Assembly: GCA_963665265.2 (NCBI GenBank)
Contig: OY762224.2
Span: 1,302,001-1,366,000 of the forward strand
DNA from: CAXXHQ01 sp963665265
Lineage (GTDB): Bacteria > Planctomycetota > Planctomycetia > Pirellulales > Thermoguttaceae
Direction of reading: 5' to 3'
Length of the DNA stretch: 64,000 nucleotides
The position numbers were made by a program, and so were the translations under genes. A model generated the notes under the pieces. That model saw only the letters and a program-made list of their open reading frames with translations, was not told where the DNA came from and did no database searches. This document shows, one piece after another, positions 26,449 through 35,247 of the stretch (positions are counted from its first letter, which is position 1; each line of letters starts with the position of its first letter).

Positions 26449-27645
26449 TCAGGGCGTCCTTTCCGCCGAACGATCGGCAATTTGGTTAACCGTCAACGTC
26501 GGCATGGCCGACTCCAGTTTTGAAACGGCCGCGGGATGCGGCTTCGTCGCAAAAACGCTCGCCGTCACTCCGCCCGGAAAAACGTAGTTCCAAACCATCA
26601 CGCCGACGAAGGCAGCCGAGGCCAATGGCAAGCAATACTTCAAACAGGTCGTCATCACTTGATCAACCCGCAAACGCGGCAGCGTCCACCGCAGCCACAT
26701 CATTACCGTTACGCCGACGAAGGCTTTGAGCAACAAATTCAATAGACCGATCGAGTTTCCGATGAAGCCGAGAATCGCATGATTCTCCGGTCGCAAGCCG
26801 AGCATGTCGGCCACGGGGATCGGTCCGTTCCAGCCGCCAAGGAACAAAATCGCCGCTAGCGCGCTGATCGCCATCATCGCGCCGTACTCGGCCATGAAAA
26901 ACGTCGCCCAGCGGAAACCCGAATACTCGGTAAGGAAACCTGCCACCAATTCGCTTTCCGCCTCCGGCAAATCGAAGGGAGCGCGGTTCGTATGCGCCAC
27001 GGCGCAGGTGAAGTAAATCCAAAACGTCACGAACGTGAACGGATCGTGGAAAATATACCAATTCCAAAACCAGCCGCTTTGCGACTGGCCGATGACGACC
27101 AAGTCCAGTGTTCCCGCCAAAATCACGGGAATCACCGAACAAAGCCCCATCGGAATTTCGTAGCTGATTACTTGCGAGGCCTCGCGCATCGCTCCGTACA
27201 GCGCCCATTTCGATCCCGAGGCGTAACCGCCCAAAATGACGCCGAACACCTCCAAGCTCGAAACCGCGATGACGAAGAACAACGCCGAATCGATTCTTAG
27301 CGGAGTCCAGTCATAAGCCCAAGGCAACGCCATGTACAGCGCGAACATCGAGGCGAAACTCACGTAGGGCGCCGCGCGATACAAAATCGAGTCGGCGTCG
27401 GTCGGGATGATGTCTTCTTTGCAGAGCAGCTTCAAACCGTCGGCCGGAGCTTGCAACCAGCCGAATCGTCCGCCAGTCCGCGTCGGTCCGAGCCGATCTT
27501 GAATGCGTGCCGAAACTTTTCGCTCCAGCCACGTAAAGAACGCGGCCATTACCATCACCAAACCCAGCAGCAATACGCACTGCACGAGGCCGGCGACGGT
27601 GAACGCGATCCATGACGGTAAGTACGGCGTTAGTAATTCAACCAC
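26449..27645 (-). CDS. nuoH: NADH-quinone oxidoreductase subunit H
   Basis: 398 residues from a GTG at 27645. Eight membrane segments with the quinone-site motifs ERKVSARIQDRLGPTRTGG, QAPADGLKLLCKED, ASQVISYEIPMGLCSV and HTNRAPFDLPEAESELVAGF (20 residues). These loops contact NuoB and NuoD at the quinone chamber. The C-terminal 40 residues (VFATKPHPAAVSKLESAMP) are soluble and extra. The start GTG has no good ribosome binding site visible, so the true start might differ by a few codons. Lies between nuoD and nuoJ; nuoG and nuoI, which commonly flank it, are absent here. Confidence 0.95.
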   Translation of the reverse strand: MVELLTPYLPSWIAFTVAGLVQCVLLLGLVMVMAAFFTWLERKVSARIQDRLGPTRTGGRFGWLQAPADGLKLLCKEDIIPTDADSILYRAAPYVSFASMFALYMALPWAYDWTPLRIDSALFFVIAVSSLEVFGVILGGYASGSKWALYGAMREASQVISYEIPMGLCSVIPVILAGTLDLVVIGQSQSGWFWNWYIFHDPFTFVTFWIYFTCAVAHTNRAPFDLPEAESELVAGFLTEYSGFRWATFFMAEYGAMMAISALAAILFLGGWNGPIPVADMLGLRPENHAILGFIGNSIGLLNLLLKAFVGVTVMMWLRWTLPRLRVDQVMTTCLKYCLPLASAAFVGVMVWNYVFPGGVTASVFATKPHPAAVSKLESAMPTLTVNQIADRSAERTP

Positions 27646-27694
27646 GATTATTTACGCTCAAAAGTTTTCGTTAATTCGCAATTTGCTGATCGCT

Positions 27695-28900
27695 TTATCG
27701 ATCTATTTCGCCCAATACCACGTCGAGCGAACCGGCGATCGCCGGGACGTCGGCCAACAACACTCCACGGCATAGCTCAGGTAAGGCGGCAATGTGGCAA
27801 AAACTGCTGCTCCGTATGCGGCAACGCCACGGAACGACGTTTCCGTCGCTTACGATCATAAAACCCATTTGACCTTTCGGCGCCTCGGTTTCCAAATACG
27901 CCTCGCCCGCCGGCATTCGTTTTTTCAGCGTGATCGGAGCGCCGACGTCTCCTTCCGCCTTCGAATACTTCTCAATCGCTTGCCGCACGAGTTCGATCGA
28001 TTGCACGACCTCGAGCATACGAACGTAGAATCGATGCCAACAGTCGCCGAGTACGGCGCTCTTCGGTAGAGGCGGATAGGGATGATCTTTCGGATACGAG
28101 CCGTTCCGCTCGACGATCACTTCAAACTTGTAATCGTCGTACATCCGCTTGTAGATCGGCTCGCCGTCGCGACGCAGGTCCCAGTCGACGCCGCTTCCGC
28201 GGAGAACCGGCCCGCTGCATCCGTAGTCGATCGCCAATTCCGCCGAAAGTATTCCCACTCCCGCCGCGCGCCGCACGAAAATCGCGTTGCTCGTCAAAAC
28301 CGCGTGCAAATCGTCGATCACCGGAATGAACTGATCCAAAAACGCTTCGACTCGCTTCAACCATCCGTCGGGCGCGTCTCGCATCACTCCGCCCACGGTC
28401 ACGTAGCTGTAGGTCAAACGCGCGCCGCACAATTCCTCGAATAAATCCAATATCTTTTCACGCTCGCGAAACGCCCAGGTGAACGGCGTGAAGCTTCCGA
28501 GGTCCAAACCGTAGCAGCCGGCGCCGACCAAGTGGCTAGCGATGCGGTTTAACTCGGCGACAAGCACCCGCAAATGCCGACACTTTTCCGTCGGTTCGAC
28601 GCCCATCAACTTCTCGGCCGTGAGCGACCAGCCTAAGTTCATGTTCATCGACGCGAGATAATCCAAGCGATCGGTGTAAGGAACGAACTGACGCGGAGAT
28701 ATTTTTTCGCCGATCTTCTCAGCGCAGCGGTGCAAATAGCCGATGTGCGGCGTCGTCTCCGACACGATTTCGCCGTCGGTCCGCAACGCCAAACGCAACA
28801 CGCCGTGCGTGCTGGGATGCTGCGGTCCCATATTCACCAGCATCTCGTCGGCGCCGATGTTGTATTCAACGATTTCGTCGCGGCCAAATTCGTACGACAT
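27695..28900 (-). CDS. nuoD: NADH-quinone oxidoreductase subunit D
   Basis: 401 residues. It has the quinone-pocket hairpin MGPQHPSTHGVLRLALRTDG, the conserved HIGYLHRCAEKIGE, YTDRLDYLASMN, and the C-terminal region with RIRSSSFCHIAALPELCRG and AGSLDVVLGEIDR. This is the 49-kDa-like subunit whose Tyr/His pair binds quinone. It is a stand-alone NuoD, not the NuoCD fusion found in enterobacteria. It follows nuoC by 78 bases and precedes nuoH. NuoB, which normally lies between nuoA and nuoC, is missing from the cluster. Confidence 0.95.
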   Translation of the reverse strand: MSYEFGRDEIVEYNIGADEMLVNMGPQHPSTHGVLRLALRTDGEIVSETTPHIGYLHRCAEKIGEKISPRQFVPYTDRLDYLASMNMNLGWSLTAEKLMGVEPTEKCRHLRVLVAELNRIASHLVGAGCYGLDLGSFTPFTWAFREREKILDLFEELCGARLTYSYVTVGGVMRDAPDGWLKRVEAFLDQFIPVIDDLHAVLTSNAIFVRRAAGVGILSAELAIDYGCSGPVLRGSGVDWDLRRDGEPIYKRMYDDYKFEVIVERNGSYPKDHPYPPLPKSAVLGDCWHRFYVRMLEVVQSIELVRQAIEKYSKAEGDVGAPITLKKRMPAGEAYLETEAPKGQMGFMIVSDGNVVPWRCRIRSSSFCHIAALPELCRGVLLADVPAIAGSLDVVLGEIDR

Positions 28901-28978
28901 GCCTGTTATTGAATCCTGGTTGATTAATCAATCGTTCCGCTTCAAATCGGCTCTTCGCCGAGCCGAGCGCTTCGCGGT

Positions 28979-29509
28979 CTATTTCGAACGAATCCCGTGA
29001 TATGCGTCCGGCATGACGTAGTCCTTCCGCAACGGATGGCCGACCCAATCGTCGGGACATAAAATCCGCCGCATGTCAGGATGGTCGATGAAACGTACGC
29101 CGCACAAATCGTAAGTCTCGCGTTCGTGCCAATCGGCAGTACGCCAAATATGACTTACGCCGGCGATCTCCGGTAAACGCCCGACGACGTCGTCTTTCCA
29201 ACGCGGCAGCTTCGTCTTCACGACGAGCCGATGACGTTGCGAAAGGCTCGATAAATGGTAAATCATCTCAATATGCGGTTTCCAAGCGACTTGGACCGCC
29301 TTCTTTTCGTCCGGCTCAAAATAATCAACGCCCGTCACGCAGTGCAGCATCTCGAACGAAAGCGAAGGATCATTTCGAAGAAAATTGGCGAACGGCGCCC
29401 ATGCCTCCGGTTGAATCTCAATCCACGGATCGATCGCTTCGGCGTTCGACGCGACGATTTGAGTGGAAAAATGTTCGGTCGCAAGCTGCAATATCTCGTT
29501 GAAAGTCAT
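28979..29509 (-). CDS. nuoC: NADH-quinone oxidoreductase subunit C
   Basis: 176 residues from ATG 29509, chosen because GGAGGG lies six bases upstream and the ATG overlaps the nuoA stop as ATGA, a sign of translational coupling. It contains LHCVTGVDYF, WKPHIEMIYHLSSLSQRHRL and the family signature ERETYDLCGVRFIDHPDMRR (20 residues), ending with a short WVGHPLRKDYVMP tail. NuoC is a peripheral-arm subunit next to NuoD. The order nuoA-nuoC without nuoB between is unusual. Confidence 0.94.
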   Translation of the reverse strand: MTFNEILQLATEHFSTQIVASNAEAIDPWIEIQPEAWAPFANFLRNDPSLSFEMLHCVTGVDYFEPDEKKAVQVAWKPHIEMIYHLSSLSQRHRLVVKTKLPRWKDDVVGRLPEIAGVSHIWRTADWHERETYDLCGVRFIDHPDMRRILCPDDWVGHPLRKDYVMPDAYHGIRSK

Positions 29510-30201
29510 CGCGAGCCCTCCGAGGAAGCTGAGTCCGACGGAATTGTCGCGGCGTTTGCCGGCGAGAAAACGCGAGGCGCCGATGCGCTCTTTGCCATTC
29601 GCGACGCTCGAACCCAATCTAAATCGCCGCGATTCCAAAGATAGGCGAAGCCGACCAACAACACCGCGAAGAAAATCGCCAAATCGATCGCAATGTAAAC
29701 GGCAAACGCGCGCAAAACGCCTTGCGTCGTCGCCGACGCCTCGCTCGCCGCTTGAGACGCCGAAACGCCAGGTTTCGCAACGCAGGACGCCGAATCCGCG
29801 GCGGAAGGAACGCCCAACTCGGCCAACGTTTTCGCCGCGACGGAGTTTAGCTTCAATTGAACCGATGGCGACGAGCTGCCCTGAGAGCTCGCCTCGACAA
29901 GTTCAACGCCGCTCGGCCGTAACATCGAGCAGATTTTGCCGTAGATTACCGACGGGGGGAAGAAGAACGCCAATTCCACTTCAAAGATGATAAATAACAG
30001 CGCGACGACGTAAAATCGCAAGTCGAATTGCACGAAACTCGTGCCGACCGGAGGCTCGCCGCACTCATATGTCTCATTCTTTTCCGGCGAAGGCGCGTGG
30101 GGACGCACCAATCGTCCCAAAAGCAGGGAGACGAGGATCGTTAATATGCCTATCGCCAAAAATAATGCGAGATAGGCCGCTATGGCGGTCGGCGAGGTCA
30201 A
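29506..30201 (-). CDS. nuoA: NADH-quinone oxidoreductase subunit A with large insertion
   Basis: 231 residues from a TTG at 30201, supported by GGAG nine bases upstream; no in-frame ATG exists in the first 100 codons. The core is clear: PSPEKNETYECGEPPVGTSF, DLRFYVVALLFIIFEVELAFFFP (with the conserved Glu residues) and a third membrane segment DLAIFFAVLLVGFAYLWNRGDLDW. Between segments two and three, where NuoA normally has only a short loop, there is an insert of about 70 residues rich in Ser and Ala. A Ser/Ala tail of about 30 residues follows the last segment. Ordinary NuoA has 120-150 residues. First gene of the cluster. Confidence 0.93.
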   Translation of the reverse strand: MTSPTAIAAYLALFLAIGILTILVSLLLGRLVRPHAPSPEKNETYECGEPPVGTSFVQFDLRFYVVALLFIIFEVELAFFFPPSVIYGKICSMLRPSGVELVEASSQGSSSPSVQLKLNSVAAKTLAELGVPSAADSASCVAKPGVSASQAASEASATTQGVLRAFAVYIAIDLAIFFAVLLVGFAYLWNRGDLDWVRASRMAKSASAPRVFSPANAATIPSDSASSEGSR

Positions 30202-30578
30202 AATGGGCGACTCCGCTGGAAATTGCGACTGGGACCGTCGGCCGGCGAGTTAACAAAGGCAATTCGCCGACTCGGTCAAAAAGGATGCGCGGAATTAACC
30301 GGTTGGGCCGCTTCACGCTATCCCTGAAGAAACCGCCATTCTATAGGCGACACGGCGCGTTATGCAAGACTCCCGCCCTTCCGTCGCTTTATCGCCAAAA
30401 GCTTGCCAATAAACGAAAATGCATACGCAATAGCGATAAAATTACTTATTGTAAACAATGCAGATAGGGAGGGGAGAGGTTGTGGGTCAGGCGTCCCCTG
30501 CTTGACGGCGAGCAACCCTGTCTTTGAATCTTTCTTAGCGAAGTAAAGACGAACGCCGAAAAAATCAACGAACTGCGA
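30202..30578. other. intergenic region upstream of nuoA
   Basis: About 380 bases. It should carry the nuo promoter on the minus strand; I see no clear -35/-10 pair. The middle (30410-30470) is A-rich. Nothing else is recognisable. Confidence 0.3.
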
Positions 30579-31049
30579 TTACAGCGAGCTAGAATCGTCG
30601 GCCTCGAAGAATACGCCCGCGGCAGCCAGCGAAGTCAATGGCTTGCGCTTTTCGCAGCAGCCGGTCACTTCGTGCCAATGCGAGACTTCCGCCTCGCCCA
30701 GGCGCCAACACAAGGCTATTCGTCGATTGTCCATCGTCGAAGGAAAATCGACGTAACCGTGCGGACCGTCCGGCGACTCCAATCCCAAAGCCCGAAGCTC
30801 TTGCTTGTAATCGTCCAGACGACGCTCTTCCTTCTCCAACTCGTCCTGAACTTGAACGAGTTCTTCGCGGTAGAAATCCTGAGCGGTCGATTGACGATCG
30901 TCGAGCAAATAGGAAAGCCGTTCACGACGTTCGTTCACTTCGCGAGAAAGCTCCGCAAGATCGGAGGCGATCGCGCGAACCAGAGGAAGCATCGCGTTCG
31001 CTTCGTCTATCGTGAACGTTTCGCGGGAACGAGCGCGTTTTGCGGCCAT
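30579..31049 (-). CDS. DUF2203 family protein
   Basis: 156 residues from ATG 31049 (AAGG upstream; the TTG two codons before is unlikely). It begins with FTIDEANAMLPLVRAIASDL, continues with a long charged coiled coil, and has the family's C-terminal block GYVDFPSTMDNRRIALCWRLGEAEVSHWHE (partial quotes: GYVDFPS, CWRLGEAEVSHWHE). The role of DUF2203 is not known to me; the His/Glu and Cys residues of the C-terminal block could bind metal, but that is speculation. It lies between nuoI and nuoA on the same strand, with 130 and 380 bases of spacer. Confidence 0.85.
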   Translation of the reverse strand: MAAKRARSRETFTIDEANAMLPLVRAIASDLAELSREVNERRERLSYLLDDRQSTAQDFYREELVQVQDELEKEERRLDDYKQELRALGLESPDGPHGYVDFPSTMDNRRIALCWRLGEAEVSHWHEVTGCCEKRKPLTSLAAAGVFFEADDSSSL

Positions 31050-31180
31050 CGGCAATACCTTGGATGCTTATTTGGAAAAGGGTGCGCAATAACTTAGAAA
31101 CAAATATGTCATCGTGCGGCGATGGGCCAAAACGATAATAAACTTTCTCTATGCGGGATATATCCGATCCAAAATGCGAT

Positions 31181-31708
31181 TCAACCGTTCGGACCGGCAT
31201 GTACCGGCTCCGGAATTACCGTCGCGGCGGCGATCGCCGCCGAATTTAACGTCGCTTCTCCCCAAGCAATGTCCAAGGGGAGACGCGAAAAATCGACGGA
31301 ACATCCCTCACGACTGTAGCAACTCAGATCATACGATGATCCCATTCGAATGCAATCCGACGGACAAGATTCCGTGCAAAGTCCGCACATCAAGCATTTG
31401 GAATAATCGATCGTAAAACTCGTTACCTGAAACCCTTTTTTGCCCGATACTCGCTCTTTTCCAATGAAAATACAGCCAACCGGGCAATCGCGGGCGCAGC
31501 GTTCGCAGGCAATGCAAGTTTGTAAATTATACCGGTGAAATCCGCGAAAGCGGGGCAAAATCTTCGCCGGAAGCTCGGGATACTCAAATTGCTCCGTAAA
31601 CGTCTTCCGTTCCGGATCATAGGTGCGAACCCAATAAAGCAATGCCGCCCACAACGCCTTCGCCGTCGTAACGATCGCGTCATATATATTGTGAAACCAT
31701 CGTCCCAT
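31181..31708 (-). CDS. nuoI: NADH-quinone oxidoreductase subunit I (two 4Fe-4S clusters)
   Basis: 175 residues from ATG 31708, with GGAG nine bases upstream. Two ferredoxin motifs, CIACERCARDCPVGC and CLMCGLCTESCPSDC, hold clusters N6a and N6b in the electron path to NuoB. The N-terminal amphipathic region (WFHNIYDAIVTTAKALWAALLYWV) matches NuoI. The C-terminal tail of about 30 residues (NSAAIAAATVIPEPV) is non-standard. It is separated from the other nuo genes by the DUF2203 gene, so its transcription may be independent. It could also serve a related Fe-S complex, but NuoI is favoured by context. Confidence 0.9.
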   Translation of the reverse strand: MGRWFHNIYDAIVTTAKALWAALLYWVRTYDPERKTFTEQFEYPELPAKILPRFRGFHRYNLQTCIACERCARDCPVGCIFIGKERVSGKKGFQVTSFTIDYSKCLMCGLCTESCPSDCIRMGSSYDLSCYSREGCSVDFSRLPLDIAWGEATLNSAAIAAATVIPEPVHAGPNG

Positions 31709-32172
31709 TGTCCGCTCCGTCAATTCGTTCTTTCGACTCCTTGCTGAAGTCGCCTGCAACGCCAACTCGGATTATAGACTCAAGTCCATTTGCGGCAAGC
31801 CGACGCCGCCAGTTCCCGCTAAAAGACATTTATCTATCGAAATAATGGCAAGAAGCCTGCGCGGCTACCCCGCTAAAACGCCGCATCTTGTTACCTGAAA
31901 AAGCGTTAGAATGAGTGAACCCCTTCCTCGGAAATGCCGTCAAAGGGGTAGTCGTCGCTAAACTTCATCGGAAATTCCGACAAAATCGCCGTACCCCTAA
32001 AATGCCGAACGAAAAAGCGCCTACCCCATTGGAATTTCCTTGACAACCCCGTATTCCGGCGTATCGTACATTGATGGCAGAGTATTCGCACGCCGTGCGA
32101 ACAAGAAGGCAGTTGCGGCATTACCAAAATTCGCGCCGCATTAGCTCTGCTGAGAAAGCGAAGGAACGTATC
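31709..32172. other. intergenic region nuoI / csrA
   Basis: About 460 bases between divergent genes. A TTGACA is present at 32040-32045 (listed separately). The rest shows no gene or clear structure. Confidence 0.35.
32040..32067 (+). promoter_or_regulatory. candidate csrA promoter
   Basis: TTGACA (32040-32045) followed after 16 bases by TATCGT (32062-32067), about 105 bases before the csrA start. The -35 is perfect; the -10 matches four of six consensus bases. Confidence 0.4.
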
Positions 32173-32397
32173 ATGTTGGTGCTATCGCGCAAAAAAAACG
32201 AGAGTATTGTCATCAACGATGACATTACGATCGTCGTGGTTGAAATCCGAGGCGACAAGGTCCGCCTTGGGGTCGAAGCCCCCAAGGAGGTTCCCGTTCA
32301 TCGCCGCGAGGTTTTCGAGGCCATTCATCGCAATGAAGCGGCCAACGGCAAGTCTGATTCCAAATCCGACGCCGCCGAAACCAGCGGAAATCCGTAA
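32173..32397 (+). CDS. csrA: carbon storage regulator CsrA
   Basis: 74 residues from ATG 32173 with AAGGA just upstream; the longer in-frame upstream stretch is not CsrA-like. It opens with MLVLSRKKNESIVIND and has VRLGVEAPKEVPVHRREV, the RNA-binding strands and helix of CsrA. The 20-residue Ser/Asp/Lys tail is variable. CsrA binds GGA motifs in mRNA leaders and, in many bacteria with flagella, controls flagellin translation together with FliW; the flagellar genes fliD and fliS lie 15 kb away, and fliW is not seen. Monocistronic. Confidence 0.95.
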   Translation: MLVLSRKKNESIVINDDITIVVVEIRGDKVRLGVEAPKEVPVHRREVFEAIHRNEAANGKSDSKSDAAETSGNP

Positions 32398-32687
32398 TCG
32401 TCCCATTTCAGTCTCGTTGGCCCCTCTATCGCCTCTCTTGCGCATTCTATTCCAACCGAATTGAATCCGATCGTTCGTTCTTGCGCATCTCCTTCAACGC
32501 TCACCCTGCTTCCCCTAAGCTATCAACTGGGGAAGGCGTCTACATCTTAAGTGGGGGTTTGTTTTTCGCTCGGCCCCTTGACGAAAAACCCTTCGTAACT
32601 TAAAAAGATGAGTCTTGTTACTTTTGAAGCCAGCATTTCCGATATACATGGAATCGCTGGCCGAAGAAGTCGGCAAGCTTTGACGAC

Positions 32688-32760
32688 GGCCCCGTCGTCT
32701 AGAGGCCTAGGACACGGGCCTTTCACGCCCGCGACACGGGTTCGACTCCCGTCGGGGTCA
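32688..32760 (+). tRNA. tRNA-Glu (UUC)
   Basis: 73-nt cloverleaf. Acceptor GGCCCCG pairs with CGGGGTC (one G-U), discriminator A at 32760. The anticodon stem CGGGC/GCCCG encloses loop CTTTCAC with anticodon TTC at 32722-32724. The T-loop GGTTCGACTCC is present. CCA is not encoded. A strong terminator follows 40 bases later. Confidence 0.96.
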
Positions 32761-32800
32761 CTCATCCTGCTTGCGTTTAGCGACGCGGCGGGATTACGCA

Positions 32801-32836
32801 CAAAAGCCCTTGCAAACGCAAGGGCTTTTGTTTTTT
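32801..32836 (+). terminator. rho-independent terminator after tRNA-Glu
   Basis: A perfect 13-bp stem, CAAAAGCCCTTGC (32801-32813) with its complement (32818-32830), loop AAACG or shorter, followed by TTTTTT (32831-32836). The reverse strand also has A-rich flanks and may serve the convergent rhaB gene. Confidence 0.9.
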
Positions 32837-32873
32837 CTTGAACGCCCCGTTGAATGCTCCATTTCGGGGGTGT

Positions 32874-34361
32874 TTATTCCGTTATCCGCTGAAAACGCGA
32901 ATATGCCTCATCCCAAGCTGCCGTATTCCGCGGCAAATACTCCTCAACCTCGAAACTTCGGGCGACGATCCGCCTCGCCTCGGCCAAGGAACCCACGTCG
33001 CCCATAGCGATCGCCTGCATCATCAAGTTGCCGACGGCGGTCGCCTCGATTGGTCCCGCCACCACGCGCCGACCGCAAGCGTCGGCCGCCATCTGGCAGA
33101 TCAAGCGGTTCTTCACGCCGCCGCCGACGATATGAATCGTGTCCAGTCGACCGCCGGCCAGTTCTTCGCACCACGCAAAGACTTGCCGAAACTTCATCGC
33201 CACGCTTTCCAACGCGCATCGAATGACCGCCCCGTCTTCGGTCGGCGCCGCTTGCCCGGTCTTTTGGCAGAACACGCGAATCGCCTCGGGCATATCGCCC
33301 GGCGCCAAAAATTCTCCCGCGTCCGGATTCACGAACGCCGAAAATGCCGGTTGCGCCTCGGCCAATTTCGTTAGCGCGTCCCAATCGTACAATTTTCCCG
33401 CCGTCTGCCACACGCGGCGGCATTCTTGCACGAGCCACAGTCCGGCAATGTTTTTGAGCAGCCGATTGGTTCTTGCAACGCCCCCTTCGTTCGTGAAATT
33501 CAGTTGCGAGGTCCGCGCATTGACGACCGGCGCCGGAGTTTCGACGCCCATCAACGCCCAAGTGCCGAGACTAACGTAACACCAGTCAGGACGCATGCCT
33601 GGTTGTGAAGCTGCCGGGACCGCCGCCACGGCGCTAGCCGTATCGTGGCAGCCCGGCAAAACTGTTTTCACGTTTGCCAACCCGGTCTCTTCGGCCACTA
33701 GTCCGCGCATGCCGCCAAGAACCGTGCCCGGCTGAACGATCTCGCCGAAGATTTTGCGCGGCAGGCCGAAACGGTCCAACATGCCGAAGGCCCAATCGCC
33801 CGTCGTCGGATCGTAGCATTGCGACGTGCTCACGTCCGACATCTCGTTGCACTTCACGCCGGTCAACAGCCAATGAAATAGGTCGGGCATCATCAGCAAG
33901 CGTTCGGCAGCTTCGAGGATCGACGATTGACGCTCTTTCATCGCTAAGAGTTGATAGAGCGAATTGAATTGCATGAACTGCAAGCCTGTCGCCTGAAAAA
34001 TTTCTTCGCGCGGCACGACGGCGAAGGCCTTCTCCATCATCCCGTTGGTCCGCGAGTCGCGGTAATGATACGGATTACCGAGCAACTCGTCGTTTCGTCC
34101 GAGCAAGGCGAAATCGACGCCCCAGGTATCGACGCCGACGCTAACGATCTCGGTTCCGGTAGCTTTGGCCGCGCGGAGGCCTTGTTTAATATGACTCCAT
34201 TGCGAAAGGGCGTCCCAATGCAGATTGCCTGCGACTTCGACCGGCCCGTTTTCAAACCGATAGGCCTCTTCGAGCCGCAAACGTTCGCCGTCAAAATGTC
34301 CAAGAACGTGTCGTCCGCTCGACGCGCCGAGATCGACCGCAACATAGGCTTTGGAAGTCAT
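32874..34361 (-). CDS. rhaB: rhamnulokinase
   Basis: 495 residues from ATG 34361; the longer open frame upstream has no homologous look. FGGY-kinase features: AVDLGASSGRHVLGHFD (phosphate 1 motif), SVGVDTWGVDFALL, PGCHDTASAVAAVPA, YVSLGTWALMGVE and HIVGGGVKNRLICQMAADA (adenosine motif). DTWGVDFALL and GCHDTASAV are the RhaB forms. It phosphorylates L-rhamnulose for catabolism of L-rhamnose. No rhaA, rhaD or regulator is adjacent. Convergent with the tRNA-Glu terminator. Fuculokinase is the main alternative. Confidence 0.88.
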   Translation of the reverse strand: MTSKAYVAVDLGASSGRHVLGHFDGERLRLEEAYRFENGPVEVAGNLHWDALSQWSHIKQGLRAAKATGTEIVSVGVDTWGVDFALLGRNDELLGNPYHYRDSRTNGMMEKAFAVVPREEIFQATGLQFMQFNSLYQLLAMKERQSSILEAAERLLMMPDLFHWLLTGVKCNEMSDVSTSQCYDPTTGDWAFGMLDRFGLPRKIFGEIVQPGTVLGGMRGLVAEETGLANVKTVLPGCHDTASAVAAVPAASQPGMRPDWCYVSLGTWALMGVETPAPVVNARTSQLNFTNEGGVARTNRLLKNIAGLWLVQECRRVWQTAGKLYDWDALTKLAEAQPAFSAFVNPDAGEFLAPGDMPEAIRVFCQKTGQAAPTEDGAVIRCALESVAMKFRQVFAWCEELAGGRLDTIHIVGGGVKNRLICQMAADACGRRVVAGPIEATAVGNLMMQAIAMGDVGSLAEARRIVARSFEVEEYLPRNTAAWDEAYSRFQRITE

Positions 34362-34514
34362 GAAAAGAACCGCCTGGTATGCAAAATGAGACTGAACGGA
34401 AATGTTATTTTCGCAAAGGCGAAGCATCCATTGTAGCGGCGCAAACGGCGGTTTACTACAGAGCGGGCGAATGCCTTTTTTGATCGTTGATGCCGAAATT
34501 GCCCTCAAGAAATG

Positions 34515-34544
34515 ACGCAGGCCCGACATACGTCAGGCCTGCGT
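34515..34544 (-). terminator. stem-loop terminator after the PEP-CTERM gene
   Basis: ACGCAGGCC (34515-34523) pairs perfectly with GGCCTGCGT (34536-34544). On the minus strand it is followed by CATTTCTT, a weak T tract. Its position 60 bases after the stop of the PEP-CTERM gene suggests transcription termination. Confidence 0.5.
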
Positions 34545-34602
34545 GAAAGATCATGCGAACTTCATCCTTAGGCAAAGCCTAGCGACGAAGGATTCTATGC
34601 AA

Positions 34603-35247
34603 TTACTTGCGGCGACGAATGGCCAACAAAGCCAATCCACCCAAACCAAGCATGACGAACGTGCAGGGTTCCGGAACGGAAGCGACATTAACGGTCACTT
34701 CGTCAAATGTAATTATGGCGCTACCAGTATTAAAGACGGTAAGACCAAGCGTATGACCGACCGAGGCTGAAGTTGCGGTAATCGGAGTTGCGTTTGAGAA
34801 CGGACCAAAACTCCATCGAGTCGGAGTAAAATCGAAAGAACCGATTACATTCGTGGGATTGTCGTACCACAACATGACTTGGCCAGTGGTAACGTTCCAC
34901 CAAGCGTCAGAAATTAAGGACGCAGTGAATTGATCACCATCCTGAATGACATAGGAGCTCATATTGGAGGCTCCGCCGCCGCCATTCACGAAGGCGCAAT
35001 TTTGATCGGCATAACCAATAATCCACCATGCGCCTGATGCTTCAACGCCCGCATCGTTAACGGTGCCGTAATTCGACCAGCCAATAATCTCCGGGGCGGC
35101 AGGCGCATCAAAACCAGCAAATGAGCCGTTACCGGTAGTTACGATCCCAGAATCAAAATCGGCGTTGACAAATGAATTGATGACCGTTGCCTGCGACACT
35201 GTGGCCAACAAACCCACCAAGAATAGAGCAGCTAATACTTTCTTCAT
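34603..35247 (-). CDS. PEP-CTERM sorted exported protein
   Basis: 214 residues from ATG 35247, with GGAGGA ten bases upstream. An N-terminal signal peptide (KKVLAALFLVGLLATVSQA) is followed by a beta-rich Gly/Asn/Thr domain with WW pairs. The C-terminus is a textbook PEP-CTERM signal: VPEP, the hydrophobic stretch FVMLGLGGLALLA, then IRRRK. Such proteins are exported and processed by an exosortase at the cell envelope. The carbohydrate-binding-like look of the domain is only suggestive. No exosortase gene is in the window. Confidence 0.88.
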   Translation of the reverse strand: MKKVLAALFLVGLLATVSQATVINSFVNADFDSGIVTTGNGSFAGFDAPAAPEIIGWSNYGTVNDAGVEASGAWWIIGYADQNCAFVNGGGGASNMSSYVIQDGDQFTASLISDAWWNVTTGQVMLWYDNPTNVIGSFDFTPTRWSFGPFSNATPITATSASVGHTLGLTVFNTGSAIITFDEVTVNVASVPEPCTFVMLGLGGLALLAIRRRK

